A DNA stretch of 6,261 nt from an uncultured Holophagaceae bacterium (lineage in GTDB: Bacteria > Acidobacteriota > Holophagae > Holophagales > Holophagaceae): contig CAITBU010000331.1 in NCBI GenBank assembly GCA_903890595.1, positions 1 to 6,261 of the forward strand, given 5' to 3'. Positions 1 to 5,796 of the stretch are shown here, one piece after another. The notes under the pieces were generated by a model that was given only the letters and a program-made list of their open reading frames with translations, ran no database searches and was not told the origin of the DNA. Position 1 is the stretch's first letter, and every line of letters begins with the position of its first letter. The translations under genes were made by a program, and so were the position numbers.

Positions 1-2
1 AG

Positions 3-590
3 GTCAACTGGCAGGCCTACCGCCAGTACCGCCTGAACGACGCCGAGCGCGCCGTTCGCAGCGGCTACCTGCTCCAGGCCATCGGCAATGCCGAGACCAT
101 CGAGGTCCCCGAGGCTGACATCGACACCGAGATCCGCGCCTTCATGGCCCAGAACCAGGTGCAGCAGCCCTTCGAGGCCTTCAAGGCCGAGCTGGAGCGC
201 CGCGGCAATGCCACGGAGATCAAGGGCCGCCTGCGCACCGACCGGATCTTCGAGCACCTGCTGGCCCTGGCCCAGGTCACCGAGGAGCGCCTGGACCGGG
301 TTGCCTTCGAGGCCCTGGTGGAGCTGGAGCGCAAGCGCGAGGCTGGCATTCCCATCAACCGCTACGATGCGGGCGGACTGGAAGGCAGCGGCCTGGAAGA
401 CCAGGAGGGCGGCGAGCCCGCCGCGGTGGCCCCCGCCGGACATGTGCACGGACCCGACTGTGACCACGATCACGAGGCCGAGGAGGCCAAACCGAAGAAG
501 AAGGCCCCCAAAAAGGCCGCTGAGACTGTCGAAGCCGAGCCTGCTGCCGAAGAGAAGCCCAAGGCCCGCAAGGCTGCCCCCAAGAAGTAG
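3..590 (+). CDS. tig: Trigger factor, C-terminal part (5' end outside window)
   Basis: This is the last 195 residues of trigger factor, the ribosome-associated chaperone that shields nascent chains at the exit tunnel. The reading frame is open from base 3 and ends at TAG 588-590. The visible part matches the helical C-terminal substrate-cradle domain: a stretch beginning VNWQAYRQYRLNDAERAVRS, then an ALxxI..AETIEVPEADIDTEI segment, a long helix with FEAFKAELERRG, and LLALAQVTEERLD near the usual end of the fold. The ribosome-binding and PPIase domains would lie upstream of the window. After about residue 118 comes a non-conserved tail. It has a metal-ligand-like patch HVHGPDCDHDH (bases 441-473), then a charged low-complexity stretch rich in Lys, Ala, Pro and Glu ending APKK. 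The gene sits directly before clpP, the usual order in many bacteria. Identification is firm from fold pattern plus context; the role of the tail is unknown. Confidence 0.93.
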   Translation, partial: VNWQAYRQYRLNDAERAVRSGYLLQAIGNAETIEVPEADIDTEIRAFMAQNQVQQPFEAFKAELERRGNATEIKGRLRTDRIFEHLLALAQVTEERLDRVAFEALVELERKREAGIPINRYDAGGLEGSGLEDQEGGEPAAVAPAGHVHGPDCDHDHEAEEAKPKKKAPKKAAETVEAEPAAEEKPKARKAAPKK

Positions 591-609
591 TCTGTCCCGG
601 GGTTGGCGG

Positions 610-633
610 AGAAGGCGCCGAGAGGCGCCTTCT
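610..633 (+). terminator. Stem-loop between tig and clpP, possible terminator or attenuator
   Basis: A perfect 10-bp stem (AGAAGGCGCC / GGCGCCTTCT) closes a GAGA tetraloop, 20 bases after the tig stop. The 3' side runs into TTCTTG, so there is only a very short, interrupted T stretch. It could be a weak intrinsic terminator, or a processing or partial read-through element between tig and clpP. The stem itself is plainly visible; the terminator function is inferred. Confidence 0.5.
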
Positions 634-654
634 TGCTATCCTGACCACTCAGCC

Positions 655-660
655 GGAGGG
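655..660 (+). promoter_or_regulatory. Shine-Dalgarno site of clpP
   Basis: GGAGGG lies three bases before ATG 664. It decides the clpP start, because this reading frame is also open far upstream, through the tig region. The ATG placed here gives a protein of normal ClpP length, and the family resemblance begins right after it. Confidence 0.75.
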
Positions 661-663
661 CCC

Positions 664-1260
664 ATGCCCAGCAGTTACTATCCCCCCATCGTCATCGAGC
701 AGACGCCCCGCGGTGAGCGCAGCTACGACATCTACTCCCGACTACTCAAAGACAACATCATCTTCCTGGGTACGGCCATTGACGACAGCGTGGCCAACGC
801 CATCGTGGCCCAGATGCTGTTCCTCGAGAGCGAGGACCCGGACAAGGACATCCAGATCTACATCAACAGCCCCGGTGGCAGCGTCACCGCCGGCCTGGCC
901 ATCTACGACACCATGCAGTTCGTGAAGAACGACATCGTCACCTACTGCATCGGCCAGTGCGCCAGCATGGGCGCCCACCTCCTCGCGGCCGGCACCAAGG
1001 GCAAGCGCTTTGCCCTGCCCAATGCCCGGATCATGATCCACCAGCCCAGCGGCGGCGCCCAGGGCCAGGCCACGGAGATCGAGATCACCTACAAGGAGAT
1101 CCAGCGCCTGAAGGAGAGCCTCGCTGGGACCTTCGCCAAGCACACAGGCCAGACCATGAAGAAAGTCATGAAGGACATGGACCGCGACTACTTCATGAGC
1201 GCCGAAGAGGCCTTGGCCTACGGCATCGTGGACAAGGTTCTGAGCGAGCGGCCGGCCTGA
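664..1260 (+). CDS. clpP: ATP-dependent Clp protease proteolytic subunit ClpP
   Basis: This complete 198-residue protein is the serine peptidase that forms a double-heptamer barrel and degrades cytoplasmic proteins fed to it by ClpX or ClpA/ClpC ATPases. The catalytic triad is intact: Ser101 in GQCASMGA, His126 in MIHQPSGG and Asp175 in DRDYFMS. Spacings of 25 and 49 residues are identical to E. coli ClpP (mature Ser97, His122, Asp171). Other family marks are VIEQTPRGERSYDIYSRLL at the N-terminus, the NSPGGSVTAGLAIYDTM strand-helix (residues 68-84) and a final YGIVDKVL. The four-residue offset from mature E. coli ClpP means the propeptide is very short or absent. The gene follows tig after 73 bases, and its TGA overlaps the ATG of hisC. 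The usual partner clpX does not follow, so the ATPase must be encoded elsewhere. Cys95 and Cys99 near the active serine are a small oddity. Confidence 0.97.
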   Translation: MPSSYYPPIVIEQTPRGERSYDIYSRLLKDNIIFLGTAIDDSVANAIVAQMLFLESEDPDKDIQIYINSPGGSVTAGLAIYDTMQFVKNDIVTYCIGQCASMGAHLLAAGTKGKRFALPNARIMIHQPSGGAQGQATEIEITYKEIQRLKESLAGTFAKHTGQTMKKVMKDMDRDYFMSAEEALAYGIVDKVLSERPA

Positions 1261-1262
1261 TG
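1258..1262 (+). promoter_or_regulatory. TGATG stop/start overlap coupling clpP and hisC
   Basis: TGA of clpP (1258-1260) and ATG of hisC (1260-1262) share one base. Upstream there is only a weak purine stretch (GAGCGAGCGG) and no strong Shine-Dalgarno site, so hisC translation probably relies on ribosomes finishing clpP and re-initiating. The overlap is seen directly; coupling is inferred from this well-known arrangement. Confidence 0.6.
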
Positions 1263-2387
1263 CACTCTGGCCTCTCGGCACTCCCGGGGTTCGAGCACTT
1301 GGCCCGGATCCCCCTCTACGTGCCGGGCAAGCCCATCCAGGAAGTCCAGCGGGAGCTGGGCCTAGAGCGCATCGTCAAGCTGGCCTCCAACGAGAACCCC
1401 TGGGGGCCCACCCCGGCGGTGAAGGCCCGTCTGGCCGCGATCCTCGAGGGTGCGAACGGCGAGGGCCTGGGCCTCTATCCCGTCAGCGATGGCTACTACC
1501 TGCGCCAGGCCATCTCCGCTCGCAAGAGCCTGCCTGTGGACCAGGTGGTCCTGGGCAACGGCAGCAGTGAGCTGCTGGAGATGATTGCCAAGGCCGCCTT
1601 CCTGGAAGGGGGGAGCGCCGTCATCCCGCGGCACAGCTTCGCCATCTACAGCATCGCCACCCAGACCGCCGGCGGCAGCGTCATCGAGTCCCGGGCCACG
1701 GCCTCGGAGCTGGATGTGGATGACATCCTGCGCTCCGTGGCCCCCGACACCCGCCTGGTCTACCTGGGCCACCCCAACAACCCCACGGGGATCCGCCTGG
1801 AGCGCTCGGCCTTCGAGCGGCTGGTACGGAACCTCCGCGAGGACATCATTCTGGTGGTGGACCAGGCCTACGCCGAGTACGAGGAGCCTGCGAACTACCC
1901 GGATGCGGCAGCCTACCTGGATGAGCGCCCCAACCTGCTGGTGCTCCATACCTTCTCGAAGATCCATGCCCTGGCGGCTCTGCGCATCGGCTACGGCCTG
2001 GGTTCGAAGGAACTCATCGGCTACCTGGAGCGGGTCCGCAGCCCCTTCAACACCAACCACCTGGCCCAGGCCGCTGCAGAAGTATCGGTGCAGGACCTGG
2101 CCTTCGAGGCCTTTTCCCGGCAGCGGAACACGGAGGCTCGTGGGGTCTTTGCCCTCGAAGCCGCCCAGCACCGCTGCACGCTCTCCGGAGACTGCGGCAA
2201 CTTCGTCCTCCTGGAGAGCGCCTTCCCTGCCAAGGACCTCTTCCTGGGCCTCATGCAGAAGGGCGTCATCGTGCGCCCCATGCACGGCTACGGCCTGCCC
2301 AACCAGGTCCGCGTGACCTTCGGCAAACCCGACGAGATGGAGGCCTTCTGGCGGGCGGCAGGACCGCTGCTCGACGGCGGCTGCTGA
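1260..2387 (+). CDS. hisC: Histidinol-phosphate aminotransferase family (PLP fold type I)
   Basis: This 375-residue enzyme is of normal HisC length. HisC transfers the amino group of glutamate to imidazole-acetol phosphate in histidine biosynthesis, in the cytoplasm, with pyridoxal phosphate. Visible marks in order are: LASNENPWGP (41-50); GNGSSELL (99-106), which holds the cofactor phosphate; HPNNPTG (171-177); DQAYAEY (201-207), with Asp201 for the pyridine nitrogen and Tyr204; TFSK with Lys234 as the Schiff-base lysine, followed by LRIGYG including Arg242; and GVIVRPMHGYGLPNQVRVTFG (335-355), with Arg351 as the likely substrate carboxylate contact. The usual SKxxGLAGLR reads SKIHALAALR, a mild variation. 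It lies between clpP and recQ rather than with other his genes, so it may be a dispersed hisC or a paralogue acting on aromatic amino acids; HisC-like enzymes are known to overlap with aromatic aminotransferases. Family assignment is firm, exact substrate less so. Confidence 0.88.
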   Translation: MHSGLSALPGFEHLARIPLYVPGKPIQEVQRELGLERIVKLASNENPWGPTPAVKARLAAILEGANGEGLGLYPVSDGYYLRQAISARKSLPVDQVVLGNGSSELLEMIAKAAFLEGGSAVIPRHSFAIYSIATQTAGGSVIESRATASELDVDDILRSVAPDTRLVYLGHPNNPTGIRLERSAFERLVRNLREDIILVVDQAYAEYEEPANYPDAAAYLDERPNLLVLHTFSKIHALAALRIGYGLGSKELIGYLERVRSPFNTNHLAQAAAEVSVQDLAFEAFSRQRNTEARGVFALEAAQHRCTLSGDCGNFVLLESAFPAKDLFLGLMQKGVIVRPMHGYGLPNQVRVTFGKPDEMEAFWRAAGPLLDGGC

Positions 2388-2408
2388 TTGTCCGCCGTCC
2401 TGGAGGAG
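2385..2408 (+). promoter_or_regulatory. hisC stop / recQ start junction
   Basis: TGA 2385-2387 is followed immediately by TTG 2388-2390, in the same frame. No clear Shine-Dalgarno sequence precedes this TTG, so initiation there would depend on re-initiation after hisC. A strong GGAGGAG lies just inside the reading frame at 2402-2408 and could serve CTG 2415 (six-base spacing) or, less well, TTG 2427. The exact recQ start is therefore open, within 13 codons. Confidence 0.4.
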
Positions 2409-4079
2409 ATCGCCCTGCTGCAGGGGTTGCTCGCCCGGGGTGACCGGGGGGCCTGCCGCTCTGGGCTGGCCCGGCTCCGCAACCACTACCGCCAAGCGCC
2501 CGCGGACTTCGGACCCGACGCCATTGCGGCCCTCCAGGGGCTGGCAAGGGACCTGGAAGCCCCGGTGGACCTGGACGCGGCCCTGAAGGCCACCTTCGGC
2601 TACAGTGGCTTCCGCCCGGGTCAGCGGACCATCATCGAGGCCGTGCTTGCCGGTCGGGATGTGGTGGGGATCATGCCCACCGGTGCGGGGAAGTCCCTCA
2701 CCTACCAGCTGCCAGCCCGCCTGCTGGGGGGCGTGACCCTGGTGGTATCGCCCCTCATCGCGCTCATGAAGGACCAGGTGGACGCCCTGACGGAGGCCGG
2801 CCTGCGGGCCACCTTCCTCAACTCCAGCCTGACGGTGGAGGCCCGCCGGGAGCGGATCCGCGCCCTCATGAATGGCGAGCTGGAGCTGGTCTACGCGGCC
2901 CCTGAGGGCCTGGACCTGTATCTGGCCGACCTCCTCCGCGAAGTGGACCTGCGCCTCATCGCCGTGGATGAGGCCCACTGCATCAGCCACTGGGGCCACG
3001 ACTTCCGGCCGGCCTACCGGACCCTGGCCGGGCTCAAGCGGCGCTTCCCGGATGTGCCGGTCCTGGCCCTCACCGCCACGGCCACCCCGGGGGTCCGCGT
3101 AGACATCGCCGAGCAGCTGGAGATGCGTGAGCCCCTGGAGGTGCAGGGCTCCTTCTACCGGGCCAACCTGAAGGTGAGCGCCTACCGCAAGGGGGCCGAG
3201 GGCCTGCCCCCGGTCCGGGAGGCCCTGCTGCGCCTCGTGCTGGCCCGCCGTGGAGAGAGCGGCATCATCTACTGCCTCTCTCGCAAGACCGTGGAGGCCA
3301 CCGCGGCTTTCCTCAATGGGGAAGGCGTCCGGGCGGCGGCTTACCACGCCGGCATGGATGCGGCCGCCCGCTCCGCCGCCCAGGAGGCCTTCCAGCGGGA
3401 TGACGTGGATGTCATCGTCGCCACGGTGGCCTTCGGCATGGGCATCGACAAGAGCAACATCCGCTACGTCATCCACCGCGACATGCCCAAGAGCGTCGAG
3501 GGCTGGTACCAAGAGATCGGCCGGGCGGGCCGGGACGGGGCCGATGCGGACTGCGTGATGTTCTTCGGCTGGGGCGATGTCCTCAGCTACGATCGCTTCA
3601 CCGAGGACCTGGAGACCACCCTGGCCCAGGCCCAGCAGCGCCAGACCCGCGACCTCTTCCGCCTGGCCGACTCCCTACGCTGCCGCCACCAGGCGCTGCT
3701 GGCGCACTTCGGCGAGCCCATGCCACCTTGCGGCGGGTCCTGCGACATCTGCTCCGGCACCGACCCGCTGGCCACGGCGCCCACCCCCGGCAAGGCCAAG
3801 AAGGGCTCCCCCCGCGGCTCCCGGCCCACCCTGACCCCGGTCCATGCGGAGGGCGAAGAGGCGGTCTATCTCGAACTGAAGGCCCTGCGGAAGCGCCTGG
3901 CGGACGCCAAGGGGGTGCCGGCCTACGTGATCTTCAGCGATGCCACCCTGCAGCAGATGGCCCAGAACCAGCCAACAACCGAAGACGCCCTCCTTGCCAT
4001 CAGTGGTGTGGGTCCGAAAAAGCTCCTGCAATACGGTGAGGTTTTCCTCCATCTCCTGCGCCAGAGCCCCCGCTCCTGA
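2388..4079 (+). CDS. recQ: RecQ-family ATP-dependent DNA helicase, RQC winged helix apparently missing
   Basis: This is a 563-residue superfamily 2 3'-5' DNA helicase, expected to unwind recombination and repair intermediates. Motifs in order: motif 0 FGYSGFRPGQ (70-79), Walker A PTGAGKS (97-103), SPLIALMKDQ (121-130), DEAHCISHWGHDFRP (194-208, the Walker B and aromatic-rich loop typical of RecQ), LTATAT (228-233), IIYCLSRK (293-300), VATVAFGMGIDK (344-355) and QEIGRAGRDG (375-384). Zinc-binding cysteines are Cys432, Cys448, Cys452 and Cys455. An HRDC domain fills about residues 490-560, ending in SGVGPKKLLQYGEVFL. Between zinc site and HRDC lies only a Pro/Lys/Gly-rich linker (456-489), so the winged helix is absent. 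About 64 residues precede motif 0, far more than in E. coli RecQ. The frame cannot start before 2388, because the hisC stop is in the same frame. TTG 2388 is the first possible start, with CTG 2415 or TTG 2427 as alternatives. Confidence 0.9.
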   Translation: MSAVLEEIALLQGLLARGDRGACRSGLARLRNHYRQAPADFGPDAIAALQGLARDLEAPVDLDAALKATFGYSGFRPGQRTIIEAVLAGRDVVGIMPTGAGKSLTYQLPARLLGGVTLVVSPLIALMKDQVDALTEAGLRATFLNSSLTVEARRERIRALMNGELELVYAAPEGLDLYLADLLREVDLRLIAVDEAHCISHWGHDFRPAYRTLAGLKRRFPDVPVLALTATATPGVRVDIAEQLEMREPLEVQGSFYRANLKVSAYRKGAEGLPPVREALLRLVLARRGESGIIYCLSRKTVEATAAFLNGEGVRAAAYHAGMDAAARSAAQEAFQRDDVDVIVATVAFGMGIDKSNIRYVIHRDMPKSVEGWYQEIGRAGRDGADADCVMFFGWGDVLSYDRFTEDLETTLAQAQQRQTRDLFRLADSLRCRHQALLAHFGEPMPPCGGSCDICSGTDPLATAPTPGKAKKGSPRGSRPTLTPVHAEGEEAVYLELKALRKRLADAKGVPAYVIFSDATLQQMAQNQPTTEDALLAISGVGPKKLLQYGEVFLHLLRQSPRS

Positions 4080-4120
4080 GGGCGCCGGAGACAGCCCCGG
4101 TCATCTGTCACAACTTGGAA

Positions 4121-4147
4121 GAATCCCCACTGAAAACATTGGGGTTC
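4121..4147 (+). terminator. Weak hairpin after recQ, possible terminator
   Basis: GAA-T-CCCCA pairs with TGGGGTTC: eight base pairs with one bulged T (4124) around a ten-base A-rich loop. Bases after it read TGCCCC, so there is no T tract. It lies 41 bases after the recQ stop, where a transcript end would be expected before the cytochrome gene. Weak evidence, mainly positional. Confidence 0.3.
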
Positions 4148-4171
4148 TGCCCCGGACGGACGCCTCTCCGC

Positions 4172-4200
4172 TTGCAGGAAGCGGGCTGGGAAATTAGGGT
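4172..4200 (+). promoter_or_regulatory. Possible promoter of the cytochrome gene
   Basis: TTGCAG (4172-4177) and TAGGGT (4195-4200) are 17 bases apart. They keep the TTG of the -35 element and the first, second and last bases of the -10 element of housekeeping promoters. The match is poor elsewhere, and the -35 overlaps the small hairpin at 4168-4184. This is a candidate only; another sigma factor could be used. Confidence 0.2.
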
Positions 4201-4249
4201 GGAAATAGACATTTCACACAACATCGGCCCCTTGTCTAAACCCTTCGCA

Positions 4250-4256
4250 GAGGTGA
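4250..4256 (+). promoter_or_regulatory. Shine-Dalgarno site of the cytochrome gene
   Basis: GAGGTGA lies four bases before ATG 4261, a near-ideal complement to the 16S rRNA 3' end. It supports this start, and unlike the coupled genes upstream it indicates independent translation. Confidence 0.75.
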
Positions 4257-4260
4257 GTTC

Positions 4261-5712
4261 ATGAGTTTCAGTGAACGCGTCAGAGACTTGACCCGCCTGG
4301 CCTTCCAGCAGGGCAACAACTGGATGACCCTGACCGGCGCCGGACTGACCACCAGTTCCTCGTTTGTGCTGATCTGGTTCTGGTTCATGGAACTCACCAG
4401 CTCCCGCTCGGTGCATCCGTACGCAGGCATCCTCTTCTTCCTCGCCCTGCCGACCCTCTTCGTGGCCGGTCTGATCCTGGTACCGCTGGGCATTGTGCGC
4501 CATCGCCGCCAGCGCCGAGAGGCGGGCGAGGAGCCCCTGCCCCTCCAGGCCGTGGACTTCAAGCAGCCGGGCGTCCGGCGCCTGCTGACCGTGGTGGGCG
4601 TGCTCACCTTCATCAACGTCAGCATCCTCGGCACTGCCGGCCTCAAAGGCGTGGAGTACATGGACTCCAACCAGTTCTGCGGCCTCACCTGCCACACCGT
4701 GATGAGCCCCGAGTACACCGCCTTCCTCGACTCGCCCCACTCCCGCGTGGGCTGCGCCCAGTGTCATATCGGCCACGGCGCTCCGGCCCTCGTGCGCGCC
4801 AAGCTGTCGGGCACCCGCCAGCTCTTTGCGGTGGCCTTCGGCACCTTCTCCCGGCCCATTCCCAGCCCCGTCGAGCACCTCCGCCCGGCCCGCGAGACCT
4901 GCGAGCAGTGCCACTGGCCCCAGAAGTTCTCGGACGACAAGCTGATCGTGCGCACCCACTACGCCGATGACGAGACCAACACCGCCGCCACCAGCATCCT
5001 CCTGCTGAAGATCGGTGGGCACACCCCCAACGGCACCACCGGCATTCATGGCCGCCACCTGGATGCCACCGAGCGCATCACCTACATCACCACCGACGCC
5101 CGGCGCCAGGAGATCCCCAAGGTCACCTACCGGGACGACAAGGGGCAGATGGTCGAGTACGTGACGGCGGAGTACAAGAACATCCCCAAGGAAAAACTCG
5201 CTACTCTCACCTCCCGCAAGATGGACTGCATCGACTGCCACAACCGACCCACCCACGCCTTCCACCTGCCGGATCGCGCCGTGGACAAGGCCCTGGCGGA
5301 CAAGCGCATGAGCGCCGAGCTGCCCTTCATCAAGAAGAAGGCCGTGGAGCTCCTGAAGATCAGCTACCCCGACCAGAAGACCGCCGCCGCCAAGATCCCC
5401 GTCGACCTGGCCGAGTACTACCGCACGACCTACCCGGAGATCTTCAAGCACAAGCGGGCCCAGGTGGACGCCGCTGGTGAGGTGGTCAAGGCCATCTACC
5501 TGCGGAATGTCTTCCCCGACATGAAGATCACCTGGGGCACGCACCCCAACAACATCGGCCACGAAGAGGCCGTGGGCTGCTTCCGCTGCCACGATGGCGG
5601 GCACACCTCTGCCGACGGCCGCACCATCCAGGGCGACTGCGATACCTGCCACGTGATCCTGGCCCAGGAAGAGAAGGACCCCAAGGTTCTCAAGGCCCTC
5701 GGCATGCGCTGA
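4261..5712 (+). CDS. Inner-membrane NapC/NirT-type multiheme cytochrome c, ImcH-like
   Basis: This 483-residue membrane protein probably takes electrons from the quinol pool and passes them to periplasmic carriers. Three hydrophobic helices lie at about residues 24-45, 54-79 and 108-129. The loop between helices 2 and 3 contains RHRRQRR (80-86), so by the positive-inside rule the N-terminus is cytoplasmic and the large C-terminal part periplasmic. No cleavable signal peptide is seen; helix 3 leads straight into the heme region, as the single anchor does in NapC/NrfH. Heme sites are Cys140-Cys144-His145 (CGLTCH, a CX3CH spacing), Cys165-Cys168-His169, Cys214-Cys217-His218, Cys323-Cys326-His327, Cys440-Cys443-His444 and Cys460-Cys463-His464. 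Met148, three residues after the first heme histidine, lies where NrfH-type proteins have their Met ligand. The three-helix, long-tail layout resembles Geobacter ImcH, from memory described as a seven-heme protein; six sites are visible here. The gene stands alone between hairpins. The family is secure; the ImcH equivalence is inference. Confidence 0.85.
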   Translation: MSFSERVRDLTRLAFQQGNNWMTLTGAGLTTSSSFVLIWFWFMELTSSRSVHPYAGILFFLALPTLFVAGLILVPLGIVRHRRQRREAGEEPLPLQAVDFKQPGVRRLLTVVGVLTFINVSILGTAGLKGVEYMDSNQFCGLTCHTVMSPEYTAFLDSPHSRVGCAQCHIGHGAPALVRAKLSGTRQLFAVAFGTFSRPIPSPVEHLRPARETCEQCHWPQKFSDDKLIVRTHYADDETNTAATSILLLKIGGHTPNGTTGIHGRHLDATERITYITTDARRQEIPKVTYRDDKGQMVEYVTAEYKNIPKEKLATLTSRKMDCIDCHNRPTHAFHLPDRAVDKALADKRMSAELPFIKKKAVELLKISYPDQKTAAAKIPVDLAEYYRTTYPEIFKHKRAQVDAAGEVVKAIYLRNVFPDMKITWGTHPNNIGHEEAVGCFRCHDGGHTSADGRTIQGDCDTCHVILAQEEKDPKVLKALGMR

Positions 5713-5718
5713 ACCCCA

Positions 5719-5750
5719 GGCCTGCGAACCGCACTGGCGGTTCGCAGGCC
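5719..5750 (+). terminator. Perfect 14-bp inverted repeat after the cytochrome gene
   Basis: GGCCTGCGAACCGC pairs perfectly with GCGGTTCGCAGGCC around an ACTG loop, beginning six bases after the cytochrome stop. The stem is very stable, but only CCGGTTTCC follows, so there is no proper T tract on either strand. It most likely ends or protects the 3' end of the cytochrome mRNA and insulates cmk from it. The structure is certain from the sequence; termination is inferred. Confidence 0.65.
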
Positions 5751-5796
5751 CCGGTTTCCGGTGGAACAGCGGGGTCTCGCCCGCCAGAATGACGGA

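Larger units (their letters stand above)
4080..4260 (+). other. Gene-free leader between recQ and the cytochrome gene
   Basis: This is the longest non-coding stretch in the window (181 bases), and it is visibly more A/T-rich than the genes around it, especially in 4105-4145 and 4188-4245. It holds a bulged hairpin (4121-4147), a short hairpin (4168-4184) with CCGCTT / AAGCGG arms and a GCAGG loop, and the ribosome binding site at its end. The composition and length fit a promoter region for the cytochrome gene. I recognise no known riboswitch or clear operator. Confidence 0.6.

Noticed and set aside
634..642. Extended -10-like sequence TGCTATCCT before clpP
   Set aside because: It resembles an extended -10 element, but no -35 is present because the hairpin occupies that place. 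Chance occurrence is likely.
88..663. Upstream extension of the clpP frame into tig
   Set aside because: The extension is a shadow of tig, with Arg/Pro/Ser-rich sequence. ClpP homology and a Shine-Dalgarno site put the start at ATG 664.
1362..3512. Long open frame of 716 codons on the - strand
   Set aside because: It lies opposite hisC and recQ, both with clear motifs. Its translation is low-complexity Gly/Ala/Val/His/Gln typical of antisense frames in G+C-rich genes, with no recognisable domain.
4168..4184. Short hairpin CCGCTT-GCAGG-AAGCGG read as a terminator or riboswitch
   Set aside because: Only six pairs, no T tract and no match to a riboswitch I know. It is mentioned only as part of the leader.
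4108..5652. Open frame of 514 codons on the - strand
   Set aside because: It is antisense to the cytochrome gene, whose heme motifs and membrane helices are unmistakable. The antisense translation is Gly/Val/Ala/His-rich with no domain.
5761..5796. GTG at 5761 as an earlier cmk start
   Set aside because: The frame is open, but the added residues do not resemble cytidylate kinases and there is no ribosome binding site. The tandem ATG at 5797/5800 gives a normal N-terminus.
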